Counted from the first letter of the stretch, positions 1-12,834 are shown. The stretch is 64,000 nucleotides of DNA from Pleurostoma richardsiae (GCA_030052745.1 JANBVO010000003.1:2046001-2110000), one strand, 5' to 3'. Translations and numbers: made by a program. The notes: generated by a model from the sequence alone, not told the origin.

Positions 1-2560
1 CGACTGGCCAAACAAAACCTCAAGAGCAAGAGGTCGCCTCCCCAAAAATAGCACCGCCTCCCCCTCGATGCGGCTGCATCTCAAACGTCCCGAAAGGCGG
101 ACGGCAGCCAGTCACAGGCCGGGGGTTCGAGATATTGTGCATGGCCTCGCATAAGTGCACTTTCTAGTCTGAGATGCACTTTTGTCCACTGAAGTCGGTG
201 CAGTTTTAGTCGTGTAATCGTTTTGCTTCAATATTTCCTGTTTTCCTTCGTTTCGTCACCTACTCTCGTCCGTCTTGTGGCGAGAGTATGAGACGCTTCC
301 AGTATCTGCCTGGGATGATTGAACGGCGAGTTCCGCGGGCCTGTGTGCTGGCAAGCGCCCTAATCATCCAGTCTCCACGTCCGGCCCGGCCTAAGTGGGC
401 GGATGTTTTGAAGCACGTTTTTGACGTCAGGAAGCCCAGTGGCCCGCCTCGCCAAACGAAAAGAAGAGCTGAGTCCTAGCGTCCTGACCGCTCTGTCCAG
501 CATCCTAGGCCTCGGCGCGAAACGCTGGGGCAGAAAAGAAACCCGCGACGTGTTAGTCAGTGCGAGTGATGAGAGAAGCGCACCGAGGCAGCCCCATATG
601 AGCCCGGCTTGCGCGGAGGAGGCCCGGGCAGGTCCTGGCGTTTCTGCTGAGATAACAGGCTGCAACAAGTGGCAGCAGAATGGGCAGATGGCCCAGCAGC
701 TGGCGGTGTTTGTCTGGTCGAGCAGAATTTCCAAACAGGGCGGCTCGTGCTAGCCGTATCGTGTGGTGACATCGCGATGAGCCAGTTCCTCTCGCTGTGT
801 GGTCTGCAATGCAATGCAGGCGCCGTGGACACGTAGGTAGCAGAGCACAGTAGCGTGCAGCAAACTATCGTGTGCTGCTGCTTGCTGCTTGGTGATGCTG
901 CGCAGGGGGTGAAAAAATAATACGGACAAACTTTGGGACGAAAACAAGCCTAATTCCCGCGAATTGTTAGCAGAGACTTCGTGGCCCGCTCCTTTTAGGT
1001 TGCGGATCTGGTACCTAATCGCAAAGATCCCCCCAATGTCTCATCGGGCGGTGGCTGGGGTTTCATGGAGAGAAACTCCATTAAACCATTAAAAAAAATA
1101 TTGATTAATTCAATTTTTTTGTTTTTTTATTGATTTTATTCCTCACCCTTTTCCCTGCTTCTTCCTCCCACCGCGATGAGGTTACTTTAGGGAGATAGAT
1201 ACCAAGTGATTCACTCACAGTGCGTGAGTTTTCTCGATAGCCAAGTTCTTTTCCTTTGTCCTGTCAGGAACACCGTCGGTTGCCGTGTAGCCTTGGTGAT
1301 CTTTCCTTATCAGCAATCTGGGTGTTCCGGCTGTGAGGCGGCACTCAATATATTGCACCCAGTCGGCCGTGCGGCCGTCCATGTCTTTTCAGCCTTCGGA
1401 GATGTCAGATTGCTGGGCCGCAAATTGGACTGAACCGACAAAGGAGACATCGTGGCTGGATGCCATCGGGATGTGTGAGACAGTGCGGCTACACATCGAT
1501 CGCTCTCACTGAGCGAACTATTCCGTCACCGTTTCCTGACCGGAAATATGGATGGAACCAGGCGCAGAGCCACTGACTTACCTAACTCACGCCTTAGCTT
1601 AAGCGCACCAGCTTGTACAGTACTTGGGGTACTTTGGCTATCGAGTGGGTGCAGGCAGGGGAGGCTTCGGGAAGGCGCGAGGGACCCCTGTCGACGACCC
1701 CCGACAAGCCTAGCTGTTCCTGGCACTCAGCCTAGCCAGCCAATCCTCGTTAGCGCTCTGGTCCCCCCACCCAAAAGGTTTTCTCGGATCTTGGCAACTC
1801 AGATATTCTGGGGCACGCTTTTCCAGCTCACACGTGTTTCCTGATTCAAAGCTCCCGCTGGTGGTGCCCAAGCGCCGTGCTCGATTCGTGTATTCCGTAT
1901 TACCGTACACATCACAGTACCCGAACACCGAAGAAGGAGAGGCTGCGATGGCAGAACGGACATGCTTCGGTGGCTGGAATGCTCGGCTGGTCATTGTTGA
2001 TGCCGGCATCCACGAGGTGCCGCATCCCGGAGGCCAGATAACAGCCGTCCGCCAGCAGGGGCCAGGGCGTCCCATCCATGCCCTGTTGGCGGCAGATTCA
2101 TTTGCACCTGGTTGCTAATAGTCACAGGCGACTAGCAACGCCCTGTGGCTCCTCGATTCAGCCTGGCACTAGCAGGACTTCGTCCTCCGAATGGCGGCGC
2201 CGTTGTGGTCCTCCGTCAAACGAGCGAGCGATCCCCCACCGGTGCCCCGTCGTGAGACAATCCACGCGAGCGACAGCTGTCCATCCTTGAGCTACTGCTG
2301 GCCTGGGACGCTGGCAACGCCGCGGCTCCGGCTGGCGAGACTAGAGTAGATCCGCTCACCAGGGGCCTAGAGTCGTCGATCTCACAGCGGCGAACGTCTT
2401 CGACTCTTCCCGGCCGGAGTTTCCGCTCTTCCAGTGCCAGGCACCAGTGACCGCCCGCTTCAGCCCAGGAGCCCCATCAAAGGTCACACACAGACTGGCA
2501 GGTTCCGTGTCATGTCGCCGTCTCGGGGAACACCGGCTATTCTCGACTTCTTTCATCCAA
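1..2560. other. No gene recognised (left flank)
   Basis: I see only short open frames here, the longest about 120 codons, with no protein family I recognise and no convincing splice pattern joining them. An AT-rich patch with A and T runs lies at about 1081-1140. The stretch probably belongs to the intergenic region and distal promoter of the glycosyltransferase gene downstream, or holds the end of a gene that I cannot see. Confidence 0.5.
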
Positions 2561-2566
2561 AGGGTC

Positions 2567-3885
2567 TCTTTATAAACCTCGTCTGAGGAAGTGTATGTCC
2601 AGTCCAGCCGCGTCCTCTTCCATTCTAGAGGACCACATCATCGACTCGATAGTCCATAGACGGCGACGGCGACGGCGAACAGTAGCTTCTATTCGATACT
2701 GTGTGTACTGTACGGAGAAGCACTTGGGATCCTGGACCAAACTATTTCCCCCTACACTTCGCAGTGGAGTCTCTCGTAATATCCTGGTCGCCCACCAGCT
2801 TGATCGGATCTGGCCCTGGCCCTCGCTCTCGCCGCTCGTCTAGACCGACCTGGTCGAGCGTGCATGATCATCCAGCTTGGACTGTGCTCCGTGCTCAGTG
2901 CTCAGTAGCGGTGCCTCCCAAAAAGAGGCGGCGGTACGTACCAATAGTCTCTTCCCTGCTATCACGCCTTAACAACCAACCCCTGTCCTGCCCTGCCACC
3001 ACCAGCGACCCCCCTGCACCGTCCAGCGTCCCATCCTGGACCATCCTTGTTGCATCCACATACAGTTTCTGGCCAGAGCCCACGAGGAACAAGCTGGGAT
3101 CTGCACTATCGTCGAAAAGTTGCCAGCCCAGCGCCAATTGCTCCGTCCATAACGGGCCCCCCTGTCGCCTCTGCCGGCTGTCCTTCTTCTGCCTCACCCC
3201 TCCTCGTCTTCTTCTTCCTTCGCTTTCCCATCCACCTCTTCACCTTCGTTCAGCCTCTATTCGAGCCTGACTGATCTCTCTTCGTAGAGCCAGACGCCGG
3301 ACACCAACAGTCTGGGTTCGATCCTGTGTCGGCCTGCTGCTTTCGTCCTCCTGTCTCCTGCGATCTGAGCCCGACAACAGTCTCAGCCAGTCAGTCCTCA
3401 ACCCGTCGGTTTCTCGGCCAGCTCGAAAACCATCCACTCGCTACCTTTGCAACTTGCTTGTTCCTTCCAGAACCTTAATTACCGCGACGCTGCGCAAGGT
3501 TCAGCACCTTTGCGGACAAGCATCGAACAACGGGACAGGACCCGTTCTAATTTGGGAGCTCCTCGCTGCTGCTCCCCGCATCGCACAGCAGGTTCCTGCT
3601 TGTGTCTTGTGCAACAGAAAGGTACGACCTCGGGCTCTGCCGCTGTCGCCGAGACATCCTATTCCCGTCCTGTCGGGTTGTGCTCGTGTTCCACGACTGT
3701 TTGCTAACATAGGCAACCTATAGCTCTGGCTTTGTTTCCGGTTTGCTAGGTAGACAAGTCTCGCTCCGCAACTCGGAGAGACTCCTTAGCTTGACACGTC
3801 CCCACGTTCTGGTATCGTCCGACAGGCAGGCGATCTAGGATTTGCGACGTTGCCGCGAAACAAGTTGAAGGACTGAGCCGTTAAG
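2567..3885 (+). promoter_or_regulatory. Long pyrimidine-rich leader/promoter of the glycosyltransferase gene
   Basis: A TATA-like box (TTTATAAA, about 2568-2575) is followed by about 1.3 kb of C/T-rich DNA running to the ATG at 3886. C/T-rich tracts are common in leaders of strongly expressed filamentous-fungal genes. A possible 5'-UTR intron runs from a GTACGA at about 3622 to a CTAAC-type branch and AG near 3712. Several short upstream ATG frames lie within the stretch. Transcript start and intron are inferences from sequence pattern only. Confidence 0.35.
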
Positions 3886-6878
3886 ATGGGTTTGGGAAGC
3901 TATTTCAAGGCGGATAAGGCGAAGGCCGCCGAGCCGGCAGCCTCAGCCGCGTCACGCTCGAACAACACCAGCAGGGCCAACAACGGCTCACCGTCGATGT
4001 CAGAGAAGTCGCCGTCCGATGGGATGAGCGCGAACGATGTGGAGCTTCAGCCTCCAACGCCGCGATTCGGCAACTCGCGGCCGCAAAGCATTTCCGGGCG
4101 GTCGGTCCGGAGCAATGGCAGCTCGATGTTCCTCGATGACATCAAGCACGAGGTCATGGTCAACTATCTGTATCAGCAACAGTGTTCGCACCTCTGGGTC
4201 TCGGACGGCAGCGGCGAGATCGAGGGTGTCCTTTTGCGCAAGTCAAGAGGCCAGTACATGGCGTGCCCGCCACAATTGGGCAACTCCCCCTTCGCGATGG
4301 CATGTGCCGCGCTTAATGTCCAGGTAAGCCCAACCACTGGAGACGTTCCAAACCGTGCTTTGCTGTAGAGAAATGTTGCTGACGGGGTCACCTGCAGTGT
4401 GCTATGACCGTTAATTCTAGAGTAATCAAGACCTTTCTTCAGTGGTCACCAGAGGCAGTTGACGTGCCGTTGATGAACGGCCTGCGGGTCCAGATTCTGC
4501 CGACAATTGACGACCTCCCTCGGGCCAGAAAGCACCAATTCGCCGCTTTCGTTGCCTCAGAGGGCCTCCTGGTTGTCTGGGACGACGATGCCCTGCATCT
4601 GGTCGCGAGAGCCAAGGCCATCGAGTCTGAGCTCATGGAGCTCGTGTGGAAGACTGGCAACGACGATGAGGAGGACGAGAAGAAGGGCCCAACGGTTGCT
4701 GATGTTGAGATTGACGAGGAGAGCGGCGAGGTCAAGCCCGAGAAGCGGCCTGTCCACCTGCTTAACACCTATCTCGTCAGCATCACGCTTGTGCTCATCA
4801 CCGTGTCACTGGGTGCTGCCTTCAGACAGCTTGCCATCGAAGTGACGACCGACAACACCTACATCCGCCTCGCCCTGGTAGCACTGTTTCCCATCCAGAT
4901 CTTCTTCACGCTCTTCTTTGCCCAGGTTATTGTCGGCTGCCTGGCTCAGATCTTCGGCCCCATCCGCCAGCTCACCATCAACTCCAAGTTCTACTCCGCC
5001 CGCCCACCGCCGAGACTGCAAAGGAGCACCCTCCCTCACGTCACTGTTCAGTGCCCTGTGTACAAGGAGGGTCTCGCTGGTGTCATTGCGCCCACTGTCA
5101 AGTCCATTAAGCAGGCCATGTCGACCTATGAACTGCAGGGTGGTTCAGCTAATATGTTCATTAATGACGATGGTCTTCAGCTCATTTCCGAGGAAGATCG
5201 CCGCGCTCGCATCGAGTTCTATGCCGACCACTCCATTGGCTGGGTCGCTCGTCCCAAGCACGGTGAGAACGGTTTCCAGCGTCGCGGCAAGTTTAAGAAG
5301 GCGTCCAACATGAACTTCGCTCTCATGATCTCCTGCAGGGTCGAGGATAAGCTTGTTCAGATCAACCGCCCGCCCGAGTGGACTCAGCACGACGAGGCTC
5401 AGGCTTATGAGCGCGCCCTCAAGGAAGTGCTCGAGGAGGACGGCCGCGCCTGGGCTGACGGCAACATTCGTGTTGGTGACTACATCCTCCTCATCGACTC
5501 CGATACCCGTGTGCCGGCCGACTGCCTGCTGGATGCTGTTTCGGAGATGGAGCAGTCTCCTGAGGTCGGCATCATGCAATTCTCGTCAGGTGTCATGCAG
5601 GTCGTCCACACGTACTTTGAGAACGGCATCACCTTCTTCACCAACCTGATCTACTCGGCTATCCGATACACCGTCTCTAATGGTGATGTCGCTCCTTTCG
5701 TTGGACACAACGCTATCCTGAGGTGGTCTGCTATCCAGCAAGTCAGCTATGAGGACGAGGACGGATATGAGAAGTTCTGGTCCGAGTCTCACGTATCTGA
5801 GGACTTCGACATGTCTCTACGTCTTCAGGTCAACGGTTACACCATCCGTCTGGCTGCCTGGGCTGGCGAGGGCTTCAAGGAGGGTGTCTCCCTAACCGTG
5901 TATGACGAGCTGGCGCGTTGGGAGAAGTATGCGTACGGCTGCAACGAGCTGCTCTTCCATCCGATCCGCAAGTGGATTTACAAGGGTCCTTTCACCCCTC
6001 TCTTCCGCAAGTTCCTCTTCTCCAACATCCGCTTCACCTCCAAGGTCACTATTATCTCGTACATCGGCACCTACTATGCCATCGGTGCCGCCTGGATCAT
6101 GACCTCAGTCAACTACTTCATCATGGGCTGGTTCAACGGTTACCTTGACAAGTATTATGTCGACTCGTGGCAGGTCTGGTTCTCCATTATCATCGTCTTC
6201 AACGGTCTCGGAAACATCGCTCTGGCCGTCATGCGGTACCGTATTGGCGAGCGCAGCCTGCTGTACGCCTTGTTCGAGAATCTCAAGTGGACGTTCCTGC
6301 TTGCCATCTTCCTGGGTGGTCTGTCGCTGCACGTGTCGCAGGCTCTGCTGGCGCACATGTTCGAGATCGACATGACTTGGGGTGCGACATCGAAGGAGGC
6401 CGAGTTCTCGAACTTCTTCATCGAAGTGCCCAAGGTTCTGAAGAGCGTGAGTACCCCCGCACTGTTTTGTCATTTGTGAAGATGGGTCTATGTGATCCTG
6501 CGTTTCCGCAAAAAGATGTTGTCAGCAAAGTGGATTTTGCTTGTCGAGCGAGACGTGGAGGCACTTTCAGCCGCAAGATGCCAGCCATCACACCCTTTTC
6601 TGAAGTGCAGCCAATCATCTGCTTCCGCTCCACTGCTCCCATCCACGCGTCCGAGTCATGTATGATGTGGTGCTAACATTCCGCAACAGTTCAAATTCTC
6701 GATCCTCTTCTCGTGCGTCTTCATCGCCGGCATGATCATCCTCGCCGTCGCGCCCTTCGTGCCATACGACTGGCGCATCACGGACTTTGTTGCCATCCTG
6801 CCGATGGCCACCGTTGCTGCGTCACACCTGCTGTTGCCACTGGCACTCAACCCTGCCCTCATGACCTTCTCGTGGTAG
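3886..6878 (+). CDS. Family-2 processive glycosyltransferase (CPS1/GT2-like cell-wall polysaccharide synthase)
   Basis: Three exons: 3886-4323, 4398-6446 and 6690-6878 (introns of 74 and 243 nt, both phase 0) give about 891 residues. The N-terminal ~140 residues are Ser/Ala-rich and probably cytosolic. Two hydrophobic stretches follow at the LLNTYLVSITLVLI region and its neighbour. The GT2 catalytic core shows the expected acidic signatures: a nucleotide-binding NDDG, the DxD-like IDSDTR, the catalytic-base-like SEDFD, and a product-channel motif resembling QxxRW (ending HPIRKW). At least four transmembrane segments close the protein, the last two partly in exon 3. The architecture matches the fungal family that includes Neurospora CPS-1 and Zymoseptoria GT2, plasma-membrane synthases needed for cell wall and hyphal growth on surfaces. 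The polymer made cannot be told from sequence. Both splice junctions keep the frame and restore family-like text. Confidence 0.88.
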
Positions 6879-9800
6879 AGGGCATGTTGGAACGGAGGAG
6901 AGACGAAGGAGCATATACAAATACCAGATATACATACATAATTCCATCTGATGAAACGATCTTTTTCTTTAATATTCTCCCTGCTGGGTCGGTTGCCGGT
7001 CAGCGTTTCGCGAGAGTGCGCCAGGATGACACCGAGGACATATGATTTGAGGGTCTGAACGAACAGGATGACAGCCACGTCAGCGGGTTTTATCCTTTCC
7101 CTAGCTTCTAGGCAGGGATGCAGGCACGGAATGGCCGAGGATGGGACGGTGGGTAGGTTGAAGGAAGGAGTGGAATAGAGGAGGGTTAGGCATAAAGGGA
7201 TGGAATCACTCCCTATTCTTTTGGTTCCTGCCGCACTTTTTTCTCTAGCAATCTTGCAGCCTGCTTCAACGATCACAGCAACATATAGACATGGGCGGTT
7301 GGACAAACGGAGTTCTCTCGAAATCTTTCTCTTAATTCTTGCTTTTCTCGATTCCTTCCGTTGTTCAAAGTCAATGACGGCAGGCAAGTGAAGCAGGAAG
7401 GAAGGTTGTCGGAAATCTTATGACGGGACAGATAAGATATGCGTCCCTGCGGTGAAGGGGCAGGGAAACATCAGAGCTGCGCACGAGGTTTGAATTGTGT
7501 GTCGGCCTGGCCAGATACACGGCCGATGGCTGATCACTGCCCTCGCTACCTACCTACATAGGACTTATAACCTACCTAGTGATGCTTCTTCGCTCAGGAG
7601 GGACAGCCAATCTAAATTTAATACGAAGAAAGTAGACTCGATTATGCTCTGCTCCCCGTGACTGTCTTGTTCGTCTGAAATGCTAGTTCAGGGTGGCGTC
7701 ACGTTGTCGGGAGGATGCAGGCAGCAGGATAGGTGAGCCTTGGACGGGCTGTCTTACGGTTGCTGGACACTGGATCCTGATGGATAGGGAAACCACAAGT
7801 CTGCTTCTGCGTCCTCATCCAGGTTCTACCAGCATCGTGGGGACGACAGCCGGACGCCTCGATCGGCGCCCTCAACCAGGTCTCGGGCTTGCACAGGTGC
7901 TCGCATGTCTGGTACCGGAACAAGGTCAGCCACAGAACATGCGTTATCATGTCTCAGATGCCATGAGGGCATTCTTTCCTCGCGATCCGATGTGCCACGG
8001 GGCCGGTGCCACACATAGGAGCAGGGGCCGGGGGAATTGGTTCCAATGGTATAAAGTTACAGAGGCGTGCTGACCCGAGAGGAAGCGGCTCACTTTTCAT
8101 GCTCAACAGGGGGAGTGGCGGGGATCGAACGAGATGGCAACGATGCGGCTCGTCGTTCATTGTCCCTTCTGGGATCGACCTAACTGCGAATGTCCGATAC
8201 ACCTAAAGGATCATCGAAGGAGTCGAGACACTGTGCCTTAGTTGGGTCTTCAGCATCTTCGTTGAGCGCGAATCAATCCCAGACTGCCACGGCCCTTGCC
8301 TTCTTACGAAGGATTGAGGTGTAATCAACGAGCAAAGACGAAGAGACACGAGATGTCTAGACTTTCCCGAATTACAGGTCTCCGTTTGGCGCGACATATA
8401 TGAACAGCGACGTTCATGATCCTCTGGCGGCGAATAGCACTTCAGTTTCTTGCCTCACGGGATGAATCAAAGGGGAGGTGTATGCGATTACCTCCCCAAA
8501 CCGCGTGGATGGTTCAGCTTGTATCGCTGGGGTGCCTCATCACTCAAGTGACGGTCTGAGCTTGGGCGGCACAGGAGATGATAAAGACCCCACACATTCG
8601 CCTCTCGCGGTGCAAGCAGCACTCGGGAAGCCGTGATCAACTCTGTAAATTGGAAATGCTAAATCTGGTCGAGAGGTGTGCTTGTCCCCTCTAAGGCGCT
8701 TCGATCTGTAGAACGTGCTGCCGCACGAGCCATCGACTGATGGCGCAGCAACAGCTTTCTGGGAGAGAAGTTTCTTTTGACAACTTACATTATTGCATTT
8801 CTAGCCCAGGAACAATTAATTCAGAACAACGTATCTGTAACATGACATGCCCAACTTTCAGATCATGGTGTGAAGCTGTTGAGAGACGTACCACAGTAGG
8901 GACATGCGGCTCTACAGAGTACAAGTCACGGAGAGTCGTAGACTACGCCATCGAGGGCGACGACGTGTTAGTGAGTTCGGAGCACGTGACCAGACACCCA
9001 TATTTGCTTGGTGAGGGCTGCGTCCAATGAGGGTGCAGATGTTTTGGCGCCGTAGACTGTAGTGCGTACTTGGTCAGTCTTGTTTGGCCACCAACAACGT
9101 CATCATCCCTGCTCTCCCTCCAAGAAACAAGACTGTCGAGATCTGAGGGCTTGTCCGTAATGCAGCAGATCCCCCAGTCCATGGAATGCTGAACGCGGAG
9201 AAGGGACGGGAAGATTGAGAGACTCGAGACTCAGGTGCCCGTCCCCGAGTTCACCGATAGCCCGTGTCCAAGTTGGAGTCGGATCTCAGCCAAGTGGCTG
9301 TTTCGTTGTCATGGTCCATTCTGTGCACGTCTTGAGCTCGGCTTCCTCTCCTGCAAGCGCCCCAGCATGTCCGCGTCTTCAGTCCATGGTTTGCTTCTTC
9401 TCCAGGGTCTACGGCTCTGAGCTCTAGTTCGTATCTTCTGCAATGCGGTCTTGCCGCCATATTTCAAGTGAGACAAACAAGCGTGGCTGTCCAGCACCAA
9501 AGGCCGCGATGCCATCATCAACCACGTATGAGGGACGGCACAATCAGCTGCCGGTCCATTCTCTCGACAAGCTTGGCGAAGTTGGACCCTGCATATTGGC
9601 TGGCATTTGGGGCCCCTTGCGGGCGTGGTGTGACCACCTCCGTCATCCCCTCCGCCATTGGAGGCTGAGCCACCCAAGCCGGACAACAGTTGCTTGACCC
9701 CCTTGACGTCAGACCGGCGATCACCAACGAACACATCACCAAAATCAAGTTTGGCTGATGCAGCTGTGCAGCAGGATGATGCTAGAAGTGATGGAAGGGG

Positions 9801-9978
9801 ACAGGCTGGCTGGCGGAATATATCTCGATCCTCTCTCCTCCAGCTGGGAGAAATGTATCCTGCCATCTCCCTATCAATCAACCTCACAGTTTGCATCATT
9901 GCGACCTTAGCTCACAGCAGTACAACTTGCAAATCTACCTGAACACACATCAAATCTTTTTCAACGATCCTATCCAAC
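6879..9978. other. 3.1 kb intergenic region, no gene recognised
   Basis: The 3' flank of the glycosyltransferase and the 5' flank of the next plus-strand gene. Open frames of up to 243 codons occur on the minus strand, but they have no recognisable domain, no plausible splice partners and a composition expected from chance. I find no RNA gene: an isolated T-loop-like string at about 8122-8130 fails to form a T-stem. Confidence 0.5.
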
Positions 9979-10584
9979 ATGCCGTTCTTCTCACGCCGCA
10001 CCGAGCCCGAGGACGAGGCCATCCCCGTCCAGCAGCACCAGCCTGTGCAGGAGCAGCCCAAGCGCAGCGGCCTCTTCGGCAGCCACCGCCGCTCCCCCTC
10101 GCCGACGCCGACGGCCTCCACCAACGGCACCCGCTACACCTCCACAACATACCACACCAGCCCCGGCTCCCAAGACACCGGCTCCGGCGGCCTATTCCGC
10201 CGCTCCACCGACGCCGGCGCTGGCAGCCGCAGCAGCCGCGGAGGCAGCCTGCTGCATAAGTTCGGCGGCAGCGGTGACCACGTCGAGATGGACCCGAGCA
10301 TCGTGCAGGCACGGGAGCGTGTCATGCGCGCCGAGGCCGCCGAACGCGAGGCCGACCGCGCCCTGGAGATCTCCCGCCGCGAGGTGAGGGAGGCGAGGGA
10401 GCAAGTGCGCGCTCTTGAGCTCGAGGCCAAGGAGGAGGCCCGACGTGCCAAGATCAAGCAGTACCACGCCAAGGAGGTGTCGAAGCGCGGCAAGGCTCTT
10501 GGTCGTAAGTATCTCCCACGCCTCTTCAAGCGTCGGTGTGGTGAGATGACTGACACTTATCTTTTAGGTCACGACCATGTATGA
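9979..10584 (+). CDS. Small coiled-coil protein, function unknown
   Basis: Exons 9979-10504 and 10568-10584 (63-nt intron, GTAAGT...TTTTAG, phase 1) give 180 residues ending GRHDHV. The first ~100 residues are low-complexity: basic, Ser/Pro/Gly-rich, with SRRSP-like patches. Residues ~110-165 are densely charged Ala/Glu/Arg/Lys with regular hydrophobic spacing, a strong coiled-coil prediction by eye. There is no signal peptide or membrane segment. The intron length is a multiple of three and has no in-frame stop, so an unspliced transcript would also encode an intact 201-residue protein with the same last residues. I do not recognise the family; similar short proteins are common as hypotheticals in filamentous fungi. 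Confidence 0.7.
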   Translation: MPFFSRRTEPEDEAIPVQQHQPVQEQPKRSGLFGSHRRSPSPTPTASTNGTRYTSTTYHTSPGSQDTGSGGLFRRSTDAGAGSRSSRGGSLLHKFGGSGDHVEMDPSIVQARERVMRAEAAEREADRALEISRREVREAREQVRALELEAKEEARRAKIKQYHAKEVSKRGKALGRKYLPRLFKRRCGEMTDTYLLGHDHV

Positions 10585-10989
10585 GTTGTCTGCATCTATA
10601 TAACGACTATATACCCATTGTGTCCTTCATCACTTGAAGTCTTATTTGTCTTATGGTACTTAGCAACGAAGAACATGTCTACTTTGCATCCTGACGTAGC
10701 GGGAGTTTGGGAGAGGGGAGTGTAAAGATACGCAGAAAGATTAGTCAGATGTTCACGATTTTGCGCTCTGTATTACTAGCATCCCGTGTTTGGCGCAACA
10801 AAATAGAATTATGACACTTCTGATCTTCAAACATCGCTTCTTTTCATCGCTAGTTGTCACTTTACTATCATTGTGCCTCCTTATCTCCTGCTCTCAGTCA
10901 CCTGATCGAGGGATTCCAGTAAAGCAACCTCTTCTTCCTCCCAGTACTCCTATGCGATATTCTTACGGCCAGAACGACAGACATCACGC

Positions 10990-11629
10990 CTAATTCCCTC
11001 TGTCCTTCCCCTTGTCGATGCTACTGGCCTCGGCAATGGCGTTGCCCTCGTCCTCCGGAAAAGTCCCAGTCCTCTCCCCGGTCTCACCATCCTCACACTT
11101 CCCTGGAGCGTCCTTGTAGCTGCTATCTGCGTCAGAGCCAGGGGCCCGAGGCGGCGACAGACCTGCCATGGGCTCGTGTGACGCTCCTCTCACTGTTGAA
11201 AGGGGAGCAAGTTAGACGCGTCCTAACCACCACGATAACGAATGCTCAGGTTGTAAGAGACCTTCACTTACCAGCGCCAGAGAGCTCACTCAGTCCCGGG
11301 TCCGCCACATACGCGGGCATACCCTGCGGCGAGTGGAAAGGAGGAGGGCCGCAAGGGGTCGAGCACGGCGGCGGCGGCGGGACAGGAAAGCCCGGACCGA
11401 AGGTGGCGTGGACGGTGAATCCTGGCGGGCCATCGCCTAGGAAGGACGGCGCGGGGATAGCACACGGAGACCCACGAGACGCTGCGACAAGGCCGGCGGG
11501 CCAGAACGCTGCGTGGCGGTTGTTGTCCTCGATGGCAGCGGCGTTGATAGCGACGCGGGCATCTAGGGATGCAGCCTTCAGGAGGGCTTCCAGAAGGGCA
11601 TGCTTGTACCCTTGATCGTCTGTTGACAT
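10990..11629 (-). CDS. Unrecognised protein, Pro/Gly-rich middle
   Basis: Minus-strand exons 11272-11629 and 10990-11192, joined over a 78-nt GTAAGT...CAACAG intron with a CTAAC branch (phase 1), give about 186 residues. The start MSTDDQGYK at 11629 is preferred; the frame stays open upstream to 11785, so a longer N-terminus is possible. The N-terminal ~40 residues look helical (ALLEALLKAA...). A Gly/Pro/Cys-rich centre (GPGFPVPPPPPCSTP) and an acidic, Lys-poor tail follow. No signal peptide, membrane helix or known domain is seen. It may be a small adaptor or an effector-like protein, but nothing in the sequence decides this. Confidence 0.5.
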
Positions 11630-12091
11630 GGTCACTGTCGCGCTGTGTGCGTCGCTGGTTCGTTTCCTGGAAGCTTCTGGAGACGGTGTTATATTTGTCG
11701 TAGGCACAGGTGGTTCTCTCCTGTCGACAGCTGGGCATACTCGGGGATATGGAAACTCTATATAGGTTGCCGAGACTGCATTCACTCTAGGGTAATCACA
11801 TGGTTTGGGACAGCTTCACTGCTGACGCACAAGGCGGGTCGATGGCTGAGTTACAGAGAAGTGAATTCGAATGAAGCTCTATCCATTTTTCCATCAACGA
11901 TACACACGTCACGGGCGTGACCAAGACACCATTCGCTACCACCGGCTCTAGGTAAGTCTTGTCGAAGCCCGCAGCAGCCCCATTTCACCGCCGCTCAGAA
12001 GGTGCAGATCAGATGAAGCCAGCGCCAGGCTCAGTGCTGCCCGTATTGTAGGTGAGGCCCACGGGCTACAGCCACTAAGACTACATCGATA

Positions 12092-12834
12092 TCAATGCAT
12101 CTGAAGAAGTAGAGTCAAGCCTGAGAGTAAGACCTGGATATTAAAGGCGCCGGCAGTGCCAGGCCGGGCTGCGGAAGCAACAAGTCGAGGTGCGGAAGGT
12201 GTTGCGGAGTGAATGTTAGTAGAGGGTGGAGGTTCAGTCGTTGTCGTACTCACGCCTGTCGTCGAGAAATCCCCACCGTTGAGCGAGCTTTCTTGAGAAC
12301 CACGACTGACTGAAGTTGGAGCAGGTACAGATGTGGTGCTCTCGGTAGGCGAGGTCTGAGTAGCTGCCGTATCTGTTATCGAACCGGACGAGGTAGACAT
12401 TTCAATTATTGTACTACTGGCTGGGTATTCCGAAGAGGATAAGGCCTCAGTCGTAAAAACCGGGACGGAGAGGCTGCTTGACTGCATTAATGCCGTTGTT
12501 ATGGCCTCGGTAGTGATGGCTCCTGTGACAATGAATGTTTCTGTGTCCGATCGCTCGAAAGTGCTGGCCGGAGCCAAGGTGGTGGCGGTCTCAGTCCCAA
12601 AGCCACTGGAGCTGCTAGGACAAGCCACGGTGGTGTACTCGGTGGTCCATAAGGTTGTCACCATGTTAGTACGCGGCAGATGTTCGCCTTCTACCGAGTC
12701 TACGACTATGTCAGAGCAGGAGGTTTCATTCCGGGTCCATAACACTGCTCACCATCGGCAAGGTGAGGCGCATATACCTGCGCTGCAGCCTCGACAGTAA
12801 GGAGAAGCACGAGAAGGTGTTCTGTGAATGTCAT
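12092..12834 (-). CDS. Secreted Ser/Thr-rich surface protein
   Basis: Exon 1 (12753-12834) encodes a signal peptide beginning MTFTEHLLVLLLTVEAAAQ. A 47-nt intron (GTGAGC...GACATAG, phase 1) follows, then exon 2 (12092-12705); the product is 231 residues. After the signal come a TTLWTTEYTTV-type stretch and more than 100 residues dominated by Ser and Thr, the usual look of a heavily O-mannosylated fungal wall or surface protein. The C-terminus is hydrophobic (NIQVLLSGLTLLLQ) and preceded by small residues, so a GPI anchor is plausible. The first exon was chosen because it alone supplies a signal peptide and splices in frame. No catalytic domain is seen. Confidence 0.65.

Noticed and set aside
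3306-3322. tRNA B-box-like GGGTTCGATCC on the plus strand
   Set aside because: The flanking bases do not form a T-stem, and no A box or acceptor stem is found upstream.
6656-7387. 243-codon minus-strand frame antisense to the glycosyltransferase end
   Set aside because: Antisense to exon 3 and the 3' UTR, with no recognisable protein text; a chance opening.
8118-8134. tRNA T-loop-like string on the minus strand
   Set aside because: Four of five T-stem positions cannot be shown to pair; no cloverleaf can be drawn.
9309-9899. 196-codon minus-strand frame
   Set aside because: Runs through what should be the promoter of the next gene; composition is random-like, and a competing frame on the other strand is equally open.
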